Positions 45,099 to 54,146 of a stretch of DNA of 64,000 nucleotides are shown here, piece by piece (within the stretch, counting starts at the first letter, position 1; the number at the start of each line of letters is the position of its first letter). A model generated the notes under the pieces. It was not told the origin of the DNA and ran no database searches. It worked only from the letters and a program-made list of their open reading frames with translations. A program made the translations under genes and the position numbers. This DNA is from Hyphomicrobium zavarzinii ATCC 27496 (GTDB taxonomy: Bacteria; Pseudomonadota; Alphaproteobacteria; Rhizobiales; Hyphomicrobiaceae), in assembly GCF_000383415.1 (NCBI RefSeq), contig NZ_KB911256.1, forward strand, positions 1-64,000, written 5' to 3'.

Positions 45099-45380
45099 AT
45101 GTTGCTGCGTCTTCTGGTGGGCACCAGCACGATCTTTTTGTCTCTGATCCTGGGCGCCTTCGCGCTGGCGTTGGTCGGCTACAATTCGCCGGAGACGCTC
45201 TCGATGATGTTGGGATGGGCGCGCGATCTCAAGAGCCTCATCACCAGCACCGGCATCGATCCCAAGTACAATATCTGGGTGGAGCTTCTGCTCGAGGAGC
45301 GGCAGTTGCTCTTCATGTTCTTCACCATCGCGGCCCGCATTCTGCTCGCCATCATCGCCGCGCCCTTCACGAGCCGCTGA
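45099..45380 (+). CDS. Hypothetical small membrane protein upstream of PBP1A
   Basis: This 93-residue protein has two membrane segments (LLVGTSTIFLSLILGAFALALVG and LLFMFFTIAARILLAIIAAPF) flanking a hydrophilic loop of about 45 residues. A purine-rich GGGAAGGGAAGAG ribosome binding site precedes the ATG. No family is recognised. It lies 123 bases before the PBP1A gene and may share its promoter. Confidence 0.65.
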   Translation: MLLRLLVGTSTIFLSLILGAFALALVGYNSPETLSMMLGWARDLKSLITSTGIDPKYNIWVELLLEERQLLFMFFTIAARILLAIIAAPFTSR

Positions 45381-45503
45381 GCCGCGCGTGCCGGCGGGTT
45401 AACGCAGCGTTAGCCAAACCCTCCCCATAATCTTCCGAGGCCGCGCTTTCGCCGGGCCTTTGGGAGAGCCGGATATCGGCGGCGCGGTGGGGCTCGAGAG
45501 AGC

Positions 45504-47594
45504 ATGGGGTACGACGGCCGAGATTACAGGGGGCCGCATCAGCCGGATCCGCCGCACCAGCACGACTGGCAATCCTATGCCACGCCGGATGACGGCGGCC
45601 GTGGCCGCTCCGAGCTTCCCTTCTTCATCCGCTTTCTGCTGCTCGCCCCTGTCGCGGCGCTCTCACTGATCGCGATCACGGTCGGCGCGCTCTTCATCTA
45701 TTACACCGTCACCTTTCCCGATCCGCTCTCGATGCGGCCCAAGGCGACAGGTCCCGTCATCCGCATACTGGGACGCGACGGCAGCCTCGTCGCCGAGCGC
45801 GGCGTCTCACGCGCTTACATCCCGCTCGACATGCTGCCGCGCGAGGTGGCCGATGCGGTGGTTGCGACCGAGGATCGCCGCTTCTTCGAGCATCCCGGCC
45901 TCGATCCCTTGGGCATGCTGCGCGCGGCCATCGCCAATCTCCGCGCCGGGCGCCTGACGCAGGGCGGCTCGACGCTCACGCAGCAGCTCGCAAAGAACCT
46001 GTTCCTCTCCTCCGAGCGCACGTTTTCCCGCAAGGCTGAGGAGCTGGTGCTCGCGCTCTGGCTGGAGCTCAAGCTCTCCAAGCGCGATATCCTCGAGCTC
46101 TATCTCAATCGCGTCTACTTCGGCGGCGGCGCCCACGGCATCGAGGCGGCGTCCCAACGCTATTTCGCCAAGTCCGCGCGTGAGCTCACGCTCGCGGAAG
46201 CGGCCGTCATCGCCGGTCTCCTCAAGGCACCCTCGAAGTATGCACCGAGCGCAAGCCCCGTACAGGCCATCGCCCGCGGCCGGGTCGTCATCGGCAAGAT
46301 GGTCGAGGCGGGATTGATCAGCGAGGAGGAGGCCAATCGGGCGCGCGCGTCCGAGATCCGCTTCTCCTCGATGATGCGCGTGCCTGAGCAGGCCGACATG
46401 GCCTATGCGGTCGACTATGTGCTGGATGTGGCCGCGCCCTTCGAGGATGCCGATCGCGACGAGATCGTCATCGAGACGACGCTGGACGCGAACCTGCAGC
46501 GCCGCGCGGGCGAGGTTGTGGAGAGCGCCTTGGCCGGCAAGGGCCGTCCGCTCGAGGCGAGCCAGGCCGCGGTCGTCGTGCTCGCGCCGGACGGCGGCAT
46601 CCGCGCGCTGATCGGCGGACGCTCTTATGCCGACAGCCAGTTCAACCGCGCGGTGAAGGCCCATCGCCAGCCGGGGTCCGCCTTCAAGCCCGTGGTCTAT
46701 CTCACGGCGCTGGAAAGCGGGCTGACACCCGACAGCATCGTCGAGGATGCGCCGGTCACCGCAGGCCGCTGGTCGCCCAAGAACGAGAACAACCGCTACG
46801 TCGGCGCCACCACGCTGCGCTATGCCTTGGCGAACTCCATCAATTCCGTTGCCGTGCGGCTTCTGCTCGATGCGGGCGTGAGCAAGGTCACGGCGACAGC
46901 ACGCCGCCTCGGTATGAAGTCGCCGTTGCGCGCCGATGCCTCCCTCGCGCTCGGCACGTCCGAGGTGTCGCTCCTTGATCTCACGGGTGCTTACGCCGCG
47001 TTCGCCAACGGGGGCTACGTGAACGAGCCTTATGCCGTCCGCCGCATCCGGACGGGCGCGGGAAAAGTGCTGTTCAAGCGCATCGACGCCAAATCGGACC
47101 CCGCGATCCCGCTCCGCTCGGTTGCCGCCATGAACGACATGCTGCAGTCCGTTGTGGCGACCGGCACCGGACGCCGCGCCGCGATCCCCGGCCACACCGT
47201 GGCCGGCAAGACGGGAACATCGCAGGATTTCCGCGACGCCTGGTTCGTCGGCTATACGTCGTATCTCACGGCGGGCGTCTGGGTCGGCAACGACGACGGC
47301 CGCACCATGAACAGGGTAGCGGGCGGAACGCTGCCCGCCGAGATCTGGCACGATGTCATGCTGGCGGCCCATGACGGAAAGGCGCCGCTCTCACTGCCGG
47401 ATGCTGTTACCCGGCGCGGCCCGCCTGTTGCGGACGCCTTGAGCCGCTCGCCGCAGAAGCAGCAACCCAGGGAAGATTCCATCGCCGGAATTCTCATGCG
47501 GGCCTCCGCCGAGGAGAGCGCGCCTGCGTCCGCCCGGGGCGAAACCACGGTTACGTCGGAAGGGCGCATCATCGTTCGCCCGCCCGTGCGGTGA
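45504..47594 (+). CDS. Class A penicillin-binding protein (PBP1A type)
   Basis: This 696-residue bifunctional peptidoglycan synthase has one membrane anchor (about 42-68). The GT51 glycosyltransferase domain shows EDRRFFEHPG (catalytic Glu 123), GGSTLTQQLAKNLFL and ILELYLNRVYFGGGAHGIE. The transpeptidase domain shows SxxK in PGSAFKP (Ser near 392), SxN in ALANSINSVAV and KTGT in AGKTGTSQDFRDAW. All catalytic residues are present. It is shorter than E. coli PBP1A and lacks the large inserted domain. Confidence 0.93.
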   Translation: MGYDGRDYRGPHQPDPPHQHDWQSYATPDDGGRGRSELPFFIRFLLLAPVAALSLIAITVGALFIYYTVTFPDPLSMRPKATGPVIRILGRDGSLVAERGVSRAYIPLDMLPREVADAVVATEDRRFFEHPGLDPLGMLRAAIANLRAGRLTQGGSTLTQQLAKNLFLSSERTFSRKAEELVLALWLELKLSKRDILELYLNRVYFGGGAHGIEAASQRYFAKSARELTLAEAAVIAGLLKAPSKYAPSASPVQAIARGRVVIGKMVEAGLISEEEANRARASEIRFSSMMRVPEQADMAYAVDYVLDVAAPFEDADRDEIVIETTLDANLQRRAGEVVESALAGKGRPLEASQAAVVVLAPDGGIRALIGGRSYADSQFNRAVKAHRQPGSAFKPVVYLTALESGLTPDSIVEDAPVTAGRWSPKNENNRYVGATTLRYALANSINSVAVRLLLDAGVSKVTATARRLGMKSPLRADASLALGTSEVSLLDLTGAYAAFANGGYVNEPYAVRRIRTGAGKVLFKRIDAKSDPAIPLRSVAAMNDMLQSVVATGTGRRAAIPGHTVAGKTGTSQDFRDAWFVGYTSYLTAGVWVGNDDGRTMNRVAGGTLPAEIWHDVMLAAHDGKAPLSLPDAVTRRGPPVADALSRSPQKQQPREDSIAGILMRASAEESAPASARGETTVTSEGRIIVRPPVR

Positions 47595-47649
47595 ACGCCC
47601 GGATGCCGGCCTGAACGTCTGAACGCCGGCGGCGTGCGCCGGAAGGCGC

Positions 47650-47868
47650 TCAGCCTGTCAGCGCCGCGTCGGCGACGGGCAGGCGCAAGACTTCCTTGTT
47701 GTCGTCGTTGACGACCGATACAGCCCAGCGGGCCCCCGGTTCGCTCGTCGCACGCTCGCGCGCGATGCGCGCCGCCTCCGCCTTGGCCTCGCGAAGGCTC
47801 TCGAGTTCTTGGCCGATGTGATCGATGCAGATGACGGTCTCGCAGACGAGGTGGAAGTAGTACCGCAT
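47650..47868 (-). CDS. DUF6894-like small protein
   Basis: This 72-residue protein starts MRYYFHLVCETVICIDHIGQ and has the pattern seen in the small DUF6894 family of rhizobia: an N-terminal RYYFH strand, an Asp-Gly-like turn, a helix ESLREAKAEAARIARERA and a C-terminal ARWAVSVVNDDNKEVLRLPV. The function is unknown. GGAAAAGG precedes the ATG. An in-frame upstream extension to 48138 is unlikely to be translated. Confidence 0.75.
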   Translation of the reverse strand: MRYYFHLVCETVICIDHIGQELESLREAKAEAARIARERATSEPGARWAVSVVNDDNKEVLRLPVADAALTG

Positions 47869-48367
47869 GGCCTTTTCCGCTTGCCGGCCGAGCGGCGCCG
47901 CTGTTCGGGCGGCATCCCGGTCTCGACGTTGTTTCGGGGATGAACGCCGGCTATGGGGCTCGCCGGAGAAGATGGCTCGCGGGGACGCAGCAGGATCGAG
48001 CGGCGCTTGAAGCACGCTGAAATAAAGCAGCGGTTCGGGATATTGCGCGGGGGAGAAGCTCGATCGGGCTAACGCCCTCGTGATCGTGAGGCAGCAGCAA
48101 ACGCTCGCCTCGCCCAAGCCAGTTACAAATCTGCGCAAATACTAGGCTGCGCTCCGCGAACCCGGTAGTATGTCACCGCAATTTACCGTTAAATCACGTC
48201 ACAAGATCACGCCGCTCGCGCTGAATTCGCTCAGCTATTCCGCGCTGTGCGGCGAAATGAACATATCCTCCTCACGGACCTTCCAATTCTTCTTCGGGCC
48301 CGCAAGTGCCGACAGTGACGGGCGTTCAATTTTCTGCGTGGCGAACTCGGTCGGATGAAAAAAGGGG
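47869..48367. other. Divergent intergenic region
   Basis: This 499-base gap separates the DUF6894 gene and the wHTH-TPR gene. A 62-codon plus-strand ORF at 48170-48358 has no clear ribosome binding site and no recognisable protein character, so I do not call it. The gap should hold the promoters of both flanking genes. No RNA gene or strong repeat is visible. Confidence 0.4.
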
Positions 48368-50140
48368 ATGACTCGAGAGCGGGTCGACGTTGAAAAGCAG
48401 CTCGAAGCGATCTTGGCCTCGGAGGAGTTCGCCTCCGCGCCGAAGATGCGCGCGCTCTTGCGCTATCTGGTCGACGCCACGCTGGGGGGCGAGGTTGAGC
48501 GGCTGAAGGGCTATGCCATCGGCGTGGACGTCTTCGAGCGTGGCGCCGAGTTCGACCCCGGCACCGATCCCATCGTGCGCGTGCAGGCCGGCCGTCTGCG
48601 CAAGCTTCTCGACAACTACTATCTGACCTCCGGGCGGCACGATCCGATCCGCATCGACATCCCCAAGGGCGGCTACGCAGTCGAGTTCAACGCCGCCGAT
48701 GAGGAGCAGCTGGCCTTGTCCGGCCCGGACGAGAGCCAGCCGGACACGCCGGAAGCCGCGCCACCCATATGGCGCTCCTGGGCGGCCAAGCCCGCGTTTC
48801 TTACCGTCGCATCTGCGCTCGTGCTGGTCGCGTTCTGGGCCGCGGCGCCGTCGACGCGAGATGTCGCCCCTGCTCCTGTGTTGAGAGGACCCGCCACGCC
48901 CCATAAGGCGGTGGATGCCATCACGCTGGCGGTGCTTCCCTTCACCGACATGTCGAAGGACGAGCCGAACACCCGCTGGGCCGACGGCCTCACCGACGCG
49001 CTCACGACCGCGCTCGTTCGCGTGAAATCCCTCGCGCTCTCTGCGCGCACCTCCGCGTTCCAGTTTCGCGAGGCCACAGATCTGCGCCGTGTCGGAAGCG
49101 AGTTGGGCGTGAGCTACATCCTCGAAGGCAGTCTCCAGCGCGACAAGACGCGGACGCTGATCAACATCCAGCTCGTCGACGCGGCCAAAGGCGCCCCCGT
49201 TTGGGCACAGAACTACGAGCGGCCCACCGCAACGGACGACCTTGCCGCCCAGAGCGAGCTGGTATCCACGCTTGTGTCCGAAATTCTTCCGCAGCTCTAC
49301 ACAGCCGCCAAGCGAGCCCTCAAAGGCAATATCGAGAACGCAACGGCCTGGCAGCTCTTTCTCCAGTCAACCTGGATGCCGGGAGAGGCGAGAGACAGTC
49401 TCGCCTGGGAGAAGGAGCGCATTGCGCTGGCGCGGCGCGCGCTCGCCCTCGACGCCGATATGGGCCAGGCGGACTCCGTCCTCGCCGACAAGCTCTCCTA
49501 TCTCGCGAATGTCGACCCGTCATCGGATACGTCCGCAGCCCGGGCCGAAGCCGAGGCGCACGCGCGCCGCGCGCTTGAGCTCGCGCCCGACGACGCCGAT
49601 GCCATATTCAACGTATCGATCCACCACTGGCATGCGGGCCGCATGGCCGAAGCGCTCGCGGCGACAAAACGGACGCTCGAGCTGGACCCCAACCACGGGC
49701 TCGCCCGCTTTCTGGTGAAGGCCATCCCGCTCACCTGCGCCAGCGCCTCACAATCCGCGATCGACGATCTCATCGCCTTCGATACGACCATGTCTCCCGA
49801 CAACCCCGTGCGCTGGGTCACCCAGGCTTGGATCAGCCAAGTCTATATGAATAACGGCGATTATGAGCGGGCAGTCGTGGCCGCGCGGCACTCGGAGCAG
49901 GTCTTCCGCACACCCTACACGGCCTATCGGCTCGCCGCCTCGCTCGTGCAGCTCGGTGATGTGGAGACCGCAGTCGCCCACGTGAAGCAACAGCGCGTCA
50001 ACTGGCCCACCCTTGATCCGCGCCACTATGCGGAGGTTACGATCCCGCGTCTGTGTGGAAATGCCGAGAAGGCAGAGGTCATCCAGCGCGTCTATCGCGA
50101 TCTCGCCGCTGCTGTGGAAGCATCCGAGCGCCGGGGCTAA
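48368..50140 (+). CDS. wHTH-like / membrane / TPR protein with FlgO-like middle domain
   Basis: This 590-residue protein has an N-terminal DNA-binding-like domain (about 1-115, LKGYAIGVDVFERGAEFDPGTDPIVRVQAGRLRKLL, common in rhizobial regulators), one membrane segment (about 140-160), a periplasmic FlgO/TolB-like domain (about 180-320, LAVLPFTDMSKDEPNTRWAD, ILEGSLQRDKTRTLINIQL) and TPR helices (about 340-520, DADMGQADSVLADKLSYLA, ALELAPDDADAIFNVSIHH). The layout resembles CadC-like one-component membrane regulators. No target is evident. It converges with the YgjP-like gene 17 bases away. Confidence 0.82.
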   Translation: MTRERVDVEKQLEAILASEEFASAPKMRALLRYLVDATLGGEVERLKGYAIGVDVFERGAEFDPGTDPIVRVQAGRLRKLLDNYYLTSGRHDPIRIDIPKGGYAVEFNAADEEQLALSGPDESQPDTPEAAPPIWRSWAAKPAFLTVASALVLVAFWAAAPSTRDVAPAPVLRGPATPHKAVDAITLAVLPFTDMSKDEPNTRWADGLTDALTTALVRVKSLALSARTSAFQFREATDLRRVGSELGVSYILEGSLQRDKTRTLINIQLVDAAKGAPVWAQNYERPTATDDLAAQSELVSTLVSEILPQLYTAAKRALKGNIENATAWQLFLQSTWMPGEARDSLAWEKERIALARRALALDADMGQADSVLADKLSYLANVDPSSDTSAARAEAEAHARRALELAPDDADAIFNVSIHHWHAGRMAEALAATKRTLELDPNHGLARFLVKAIPLTCASASQSAIDDLIAFDTTMSPDNPVRWVTQAWISQVYMNNGDYERAVVAARHSEQVFRTPYTAYRLAASLVQLGDVETAVAHVKQQRVNWPTLDPRHYAEVTIPRLCGNAEKAEVIQRVYRDLAAAVEASERRG

Positions 50141-50157
50141 TAAGCGGCGCGCAACTC

Positions 50158-50907
50158 TCAGGCCTCGTCCAGCGCACCGTAGCGATGCAGGTCCATGCCG
50201 TAGATCTGCAGCCAGCGCTTGGCCTCGTCGAGCCCAGGCATGGTCTGGCGCACCAGCGCCCAGAAACGCGGTCCGTGGTTCATCTCCTTGAGATGCGCCA
50301 CCTCGTGGGCCGCCACATAGTCGAGAATATCCGCAGGCGCCATGATGAGCCGCCAGGAGAACGACAGCACGCCCGTCGTCGAGCAGGAGCCCCAGCGGCT
50401 GGCCTGGTCGCGAACGGCGATGCGCTTAGGCGAGACGCGCAGGCGCTTGGCGTGAAAGGCGACGCGCTCTTCGAGATCGCGATGCGCCTCCTTTGCGAGC
50501 CAGTCCTTGAGGCGCCGCGGCGCATGCTCGGCCTGGCCCGAAACGCACAGCTCGGGATAGGAGGAGGAAACCTTGCGCTCGACCGGTGCGCGGCGGGAAA
50601 GCCCGGAGAAAACGACGCGATGCGCTTCGCCGCGCAACGGAATGAACACGCCGTCACGGAACGGCACGGCGGTGGGAAGGCTGTCCAGACGCTCGCGCAC
50701 CCAGTCGATGTTGCGCGTGATGAACGAGCCGGCTTCGTCGATGTCGCACTGAACAGGAAGGGTGACGATCACAGTGCGCCGCGTGCGGCTCACGCGCAGC
50801 GTGAGGCGGCGTGCGCCGGGATGACGGCGAACCTCGACAGGCGCTCCGAGCTTGTCGATGTTCTCGTTCTTGAGCGTCGGAGACGCGAAGCTTCTTGTCT
50901 TCCGCAT
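50158..50907 (-). CDS. YgjP-like (SprT-type) zinc metallopeptidase
   Basis: This 249-residue protein contains the zinc motif HEVAHLKEMNHGPRFW (HExxH plus a third His downstream), preceded by the family signature ASRWGSCSTTGVLSFSWRLI. The N-terminal part (VRRHPGARRLTLRVSR) is also typical of YgjP/DUF45 proteins. The physiological substrate is unknown; the family resembles the wss1/SprT proteases for DNA-protein crosslinks. The ATG at 50907 gives the full family length. Confidence 0.88.
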   Translation of the reverse strand: MRKTRSFASPTLKNENIDKLGAPVEVRRHPGARRLTLRVSRTRRTVIVTLPVQCDIDEAGSFITRNIDWVRERLDSLPTAVPFRDGVFIPLRGEAHRVVFSGLSRRAPVERKVSSSYPELCVSGQAEHAPRRLKDWLAKEAHRDLEERVAFHAKRLRVSPKRIAVRDQASRWGSCSTTGVLSFSWRLIMAPADILDYVAAHEVAHLKEMNHGPRFWALVRQTMPGLDEAKRWLQIYGMDLHRYGALDEA

Positions 50908-51352
50908 GAATGACTTTCGGAACGCGCTGATTTTGGAGACGCACTACGTTGTGATGGATGCAATGGATCGAATGCCCCGCTTGCGTTCATCCGACTGGCG
51001 CGCCTCGCGCCGAGCTCGATCCTGCCTCCCACTTAGCAAGAGAGTGAATAGCATCTCCAGTGTGAAATTGTGACGTTGCGCAACGGATCATCACACTGTT
51101 GCGCAATCGCCCCATGATATTTTCGCGTATCGCCCGCGGCTCGAAGCGAGCTTCTTGCGAGCAGGCCCACGCGTCTCACTGGGAGCGGCGGATGCGCGCG
51201 CGAGAAGCAATCCGACTCCTCCGAAATGCTTATTCGCACGCGCGGGCGACAATCGCACGCACGCGCGGTCTCGTGAATAGGGGATCGACGGTGCAGCGCA
51301 AAGAAACCCTTCATCGGGATTCATGCGGAGGCAATTTATCCGCTTGATCTGC
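50908..51352. other. Non-coding region upstream of the metallopeptidase gene
   Basis: This 445-base stretch between the YgjP-like gene and the TRAP permease gene shows no convincing gene; short ORFs on both strands have Arg/Ser-rich shadow character. Two copies of the palindrome TTGCGCAA lie 23 bases apart (51076-51083 and 51099-51106), which could be operator half-sites. Confidence 0.4.
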
Positions 51353-53281
51353 TCAAGGCGCGGGGGCAGTCCGCGGCAGCGTGCGCTCGGGTGCCGTGAA
51401 GCTCGGAAGCTCCCGCATGTCGAGGCTTGGCGCGCCTGGGCCGCTCCAGGGAACGTCGGGTGCGCCCTCGATCGCGGGCGGCGCGCCGGGCAGCGCAAAT
51501 CCACGATCGCCCACAGGCGCTGTGGAAAGCGGGCGTGAAATGGACGTTGGCGGCGGAGCCTTGTGAGCCCCCGGCTTTGGCATCACGAGCGAGGGCATCG
51601 CCATGATCAGCCCGACCATGACGAGCTGAATGCACACGAAGGGAACGGCGCCCCAATAGATATCGCTCGTGGTGACCGGCGGCATCAGGCGCCCCGTCAC
51701 CTTGTCCTGATAGGTTTCCCGGGGCGCGACGCTGCGAAGATAGAACAGCGCGAAGCCGAAAGGCGGATGCATGAAGCTCGTCTGCATGTTGACGGCCAGA
51801 AGCACACCGAACCAGACCACGAAAGGTGTCACGTCCGCAACCATCTCCGTCACGACCCCCGCACTATCGGTCCGGGTGAGCACGGCGAAGCCGAAGCTCT
51901 TGGCGATGGCGATGGCCTCTGGAGATGTACGGAAGATCGCTTCGGCCGCTGGTTTCAGCAGCGGCACCAGGATGAAGCACAGCTCGAAGAAGTCGAGGAA
52001 GAACGCCAGCAGAAAGATGAGGATCATCACGGCGATCAGGAAGCCGTACATGCCGCCCGGCAGCGAGGTGAGCAGATGCTCCACCCAGATGTGGCCGTTC
52101 ACACCGTAGAAGGTGAGCGAGAAGATGCGTGCCCCGATCAGGATGAACATCACGAACGCGGCGAGCTTCGCGGTGGCTTCCGCGGCCTGCCGCACGATCT
52201 GGAAATTGAAGCGGCGGGCGTCGGAATCGCTGTAGCGCTTGGCAGCCGCGAGGATGAGAGCGCCGACCGCGCCCATGGCGCCGCCCTCCGTCGGCGTTGC
52301 AATACCGACGAGAATGGTGCCAAGCACGAGGAAGATCAGGAGCAGCGGTGGCACCATCACGAATGTCACGCGCTCGGCGATGGCCGAAAGCAGCCCGCGC
52401 CCGGTGACGATCATGAGACCGCGGTTGAGCAAGGCGGCGCCGAGCGCGAACATGATGCCCCAGGCCATGGCGAGAATGCCGCGATCGATCCCCGAATAGG
52501 ACGAGCCGTGCATCATCCAGGCTGCGAACAATCCCGAGAGAATGGTCAAGATGCTGAGTGAGGTGAGACCGCGCGACCCATCCGCCTCGCGATGCCCGAC
52601 CTCCTCCGCGGGAAGGCCCGGCGCGGCGTCCGGACGGATGATCGAGACGATGAACACGTAGGCCGCATAGAGACCGGCGAGCGTCAGCCCCGGCAGGATG
52701 GCCGCTTTGTACATATCGTCGACCGAACGGCCGAGTTGGTCGGCGAGAACGATCAGCACCAGCGACGGCGGAATGATCTGCGCTAGCGTGCCGGACGCCG
52801 CGATCACGCCCGAGGCGAGCCGCCGGTCGTAGCCGTAGCGCAGCATGATCGGCAGCGAGATCAGGCCCATGGAGATGACGCTGGCCGCGACTACGCCGGT
52901 GGTGGCGGCGAGCAGCGCGCCGACGAAGATCACAGCGTAGGCGAGGCCGCCGCGCAGCGTGCCGAAAAGTTGCCCCACCGTCTCGAGCAGATCCTCCGCC
53001 ATGCCCGATCGTTCGAGGATCAGCCCCATGAACGTGAAGAAGGGGATCGCCAGCAGCGTGTCGTTGCGCATCACGTCGAAGATGCGCCCGGGCATCGATT
53101 GCAGGAGATGCCAGGAGAGTGTGATGACCCCGTCCGAGTGCGGCGCGAGTTCCACGCCAACGACGAAGAACACCAGCCCCACCGCTCCGAGCGAGAACGC
53201 GACCGGATAGCCGAGCAGCAGGAAGATCACCAGCGACGCGAACATGATCGGCGCGAGGTTCTGGGCCAGAAAGGCGGTCAT
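51353..53281 (-). CDS. TRAP transporter large permease (DctM family) with Pro-rich tail
   Basis: This 642-residue protein has about 14 membrane segments, including LVIFLLLGYPVAFSLGAVGL, the DctM signature PFFTFMGLILERSGMAEDLL and IIPPSLVLIVLADQLGRSVDDMYKAAILPG. Residues from about 575 form a Pro-rich cytoplasmic tail (HKAPPPTSISRP). The longer form fits the DctM subfamily of mannitol/chloroaromatic-type TRAP systems. It works with the small permease encoded 63 bases upstream. No periplasmic binding protein gene is in the window, so the substrate (a dicarboxylate or organic acid) is unknown. Confidence 0.92.
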   Translation of the reverse strand: MTAFLAQNLAPIMFASLVIFLLLGYPVAFSLGAVGLVFFVVGVELAPHSDGVITLSWHLLQSMPGRIFDVMRNDTLLAIPFFTFMGLILERSGMAEDLLETVGQLFGTLRGGLAYAVIFVGALLAATTGVVAASVISMGLISLPIMLRYGYDRRLASGVIAASGTLAQIIPPSLVLIVLADQLGRSVDDMYKAAILPGLTLAGLYAAYVFIVSIIRPDAAPGLPAEEVGHREADGSRGLTSLSILTILSGLFAAWMMHGSSYSGIDRGILAMAWGIMFALGAALLNRGLMIVTGRGLLSAIAERVTFVMVPPLLLIFLVLGTILVGIATPTEGGAMGAVGALILAAAKRYSDSDARRFNFQIVRQAAEATAKLAAFVMFILIGARIFSLTFYGVNGHIWVEHLLTSLPGGMYGFLIAVMILIFLLAFFLDFFELCFILVPLLKPAAEAIFRTSPEAIAIAKSFGFAVLTRTDSAGVVTEMVADVTPFVVWFGVLLAVNMQTSFMHPPFGFALFYLRSVAPRETYQDKVTGRLMPPVTTSDIYWGAVPFVCIQLVMVGLIMAMPSLVMPKPGAHKAPPPTSISRPLSTAPVGDRGFALPGAPPAIEGAPDVPWSGPGAPSLDMRELPSFTAPERTLPRTAPAP

Positions 53282-53344
53282 GCGTCGTCGTTCCCCCGTT
53301 GTCGTCTGGCGCTGAGGCTCAGGCTCAGCCTGTTGCCGCCCGTC

Positions 53345-53947
53345 TCAGTGGTCGTGGCGTCTCGTGTCGTGCGACCCGTGCGGGGCCTCCGTGCCCGCGG
53401 CTACCGCGTCGTCGTGATAGCCCTGGTGTTCCCCTTTTTCCGTCAGGTCTCCGCGCATGATGGCGATGCGCTTGATCAGCTCCGAAAGCCCCTGGACGAA
53501 AAGCAGCGCGAACGCGACCGGGATCAGCGCCTTGATCGGCCACAGCGCAAGTCCTCCCGCGTTGGGCGATTGCTCGTTCTGGGCGAAGGAGGTCGCGAAG
53601 AAGATCCAGGATGTGTAGACGACCAGCGCCGCAGTCGGCAGCAGGAAGAAAATGTGCCCCACGAGCTCGATGATGTTGCGCGTCCGGGCGGAAAGCCGGC
53701 TGTTCACCACGTCGATGCGGATGTGCTCGTTGATCGCGAGCGTCCAGGGCGCCGCGAGCAGGAACACGGCCGCGAACAGCCACCATTGGATTTCGAGCAG
53801 CGAGTTCGCGCTCCAATCGAAGAGTCTGCGCACCACGGCGTTGACGGCGCTGATCAGGGCGGCGGCCACGATCAGCCACGCGACCGAGCGTCCAATCGAC
53901 GCGGAGACGCGGTCGATCGCGCGGCTCAGCGCCAGCAGTCCGTCCAT
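53345..53947 (-). CDS. TRAP transporter small permease (DctQ family)
   Basis: This 200-residue protein has four membrane segments (SIGRSVAWLIVAAALISAVNAVVR, LLEIQWWLFAAVFLLAAPWTL, IIELVGHIFFLLPTAALVVYTS and LIPVAFALLFVQGLSELI). The signature NSLLEIQWWLFAAVF is typical of DctQ. The tail is His- and Asp-rich (GSHDTRRHDH). Start chosen at MDGLLALS with GGAGAGATATCA upstream; longer alternatives exist. It is co-transcribed with the large permease. Confidence 0.9.
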   Translation of the reverse strand: MDGLLALSRAIDRVSASIGRSVAWLIVAAALISAVNAVVRRLFDWSANSLLEIQWWLFAAVFLLAAPWTLAINEHIRIDVVNSRLSARTRNIIELVGHIFFLLPTAALVVYTSWIFFATSFAQNEQSPNAGGLALWPIKALIPVAFALLFVQGLSELIKRIAIMRGDLTEKGEHQGYHDDAVAAGTEAPHGSHDTRRHDH

Positions 53948-54146
53948 TGATATCTCTCCCATGTTGGCCGGTCTCCGCTGGCGGAGCATAGGCTGGTTTC
54001 CTATATCCGAAAGGGGCCTGCGCGAGAACTCCGCCATTGCGAGTTTCTCCCGCATGACTTAGAGCCAGAGCGTTTGAGTCCCGGCAGCCACAGACGCCCG
54101 CGAGGCCGCCTGCGGCCGCCCACGAAGGAAAAACCAGGAGCACCGC

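Noticed and set aside
48170-48358. A 62-codon plus-strand gene
   Set aside because: There is no ribosome binding site, no recognisable domain, and the translation is Ser/Phe-rich without membrane or signal character.
51033-51352. Small genes on either strand before the TRAP permease gene
   Set aside because: The candidate ORFs overlap each other in antisense, are Arg/Ser-rich and lack good ribosome binding sites.
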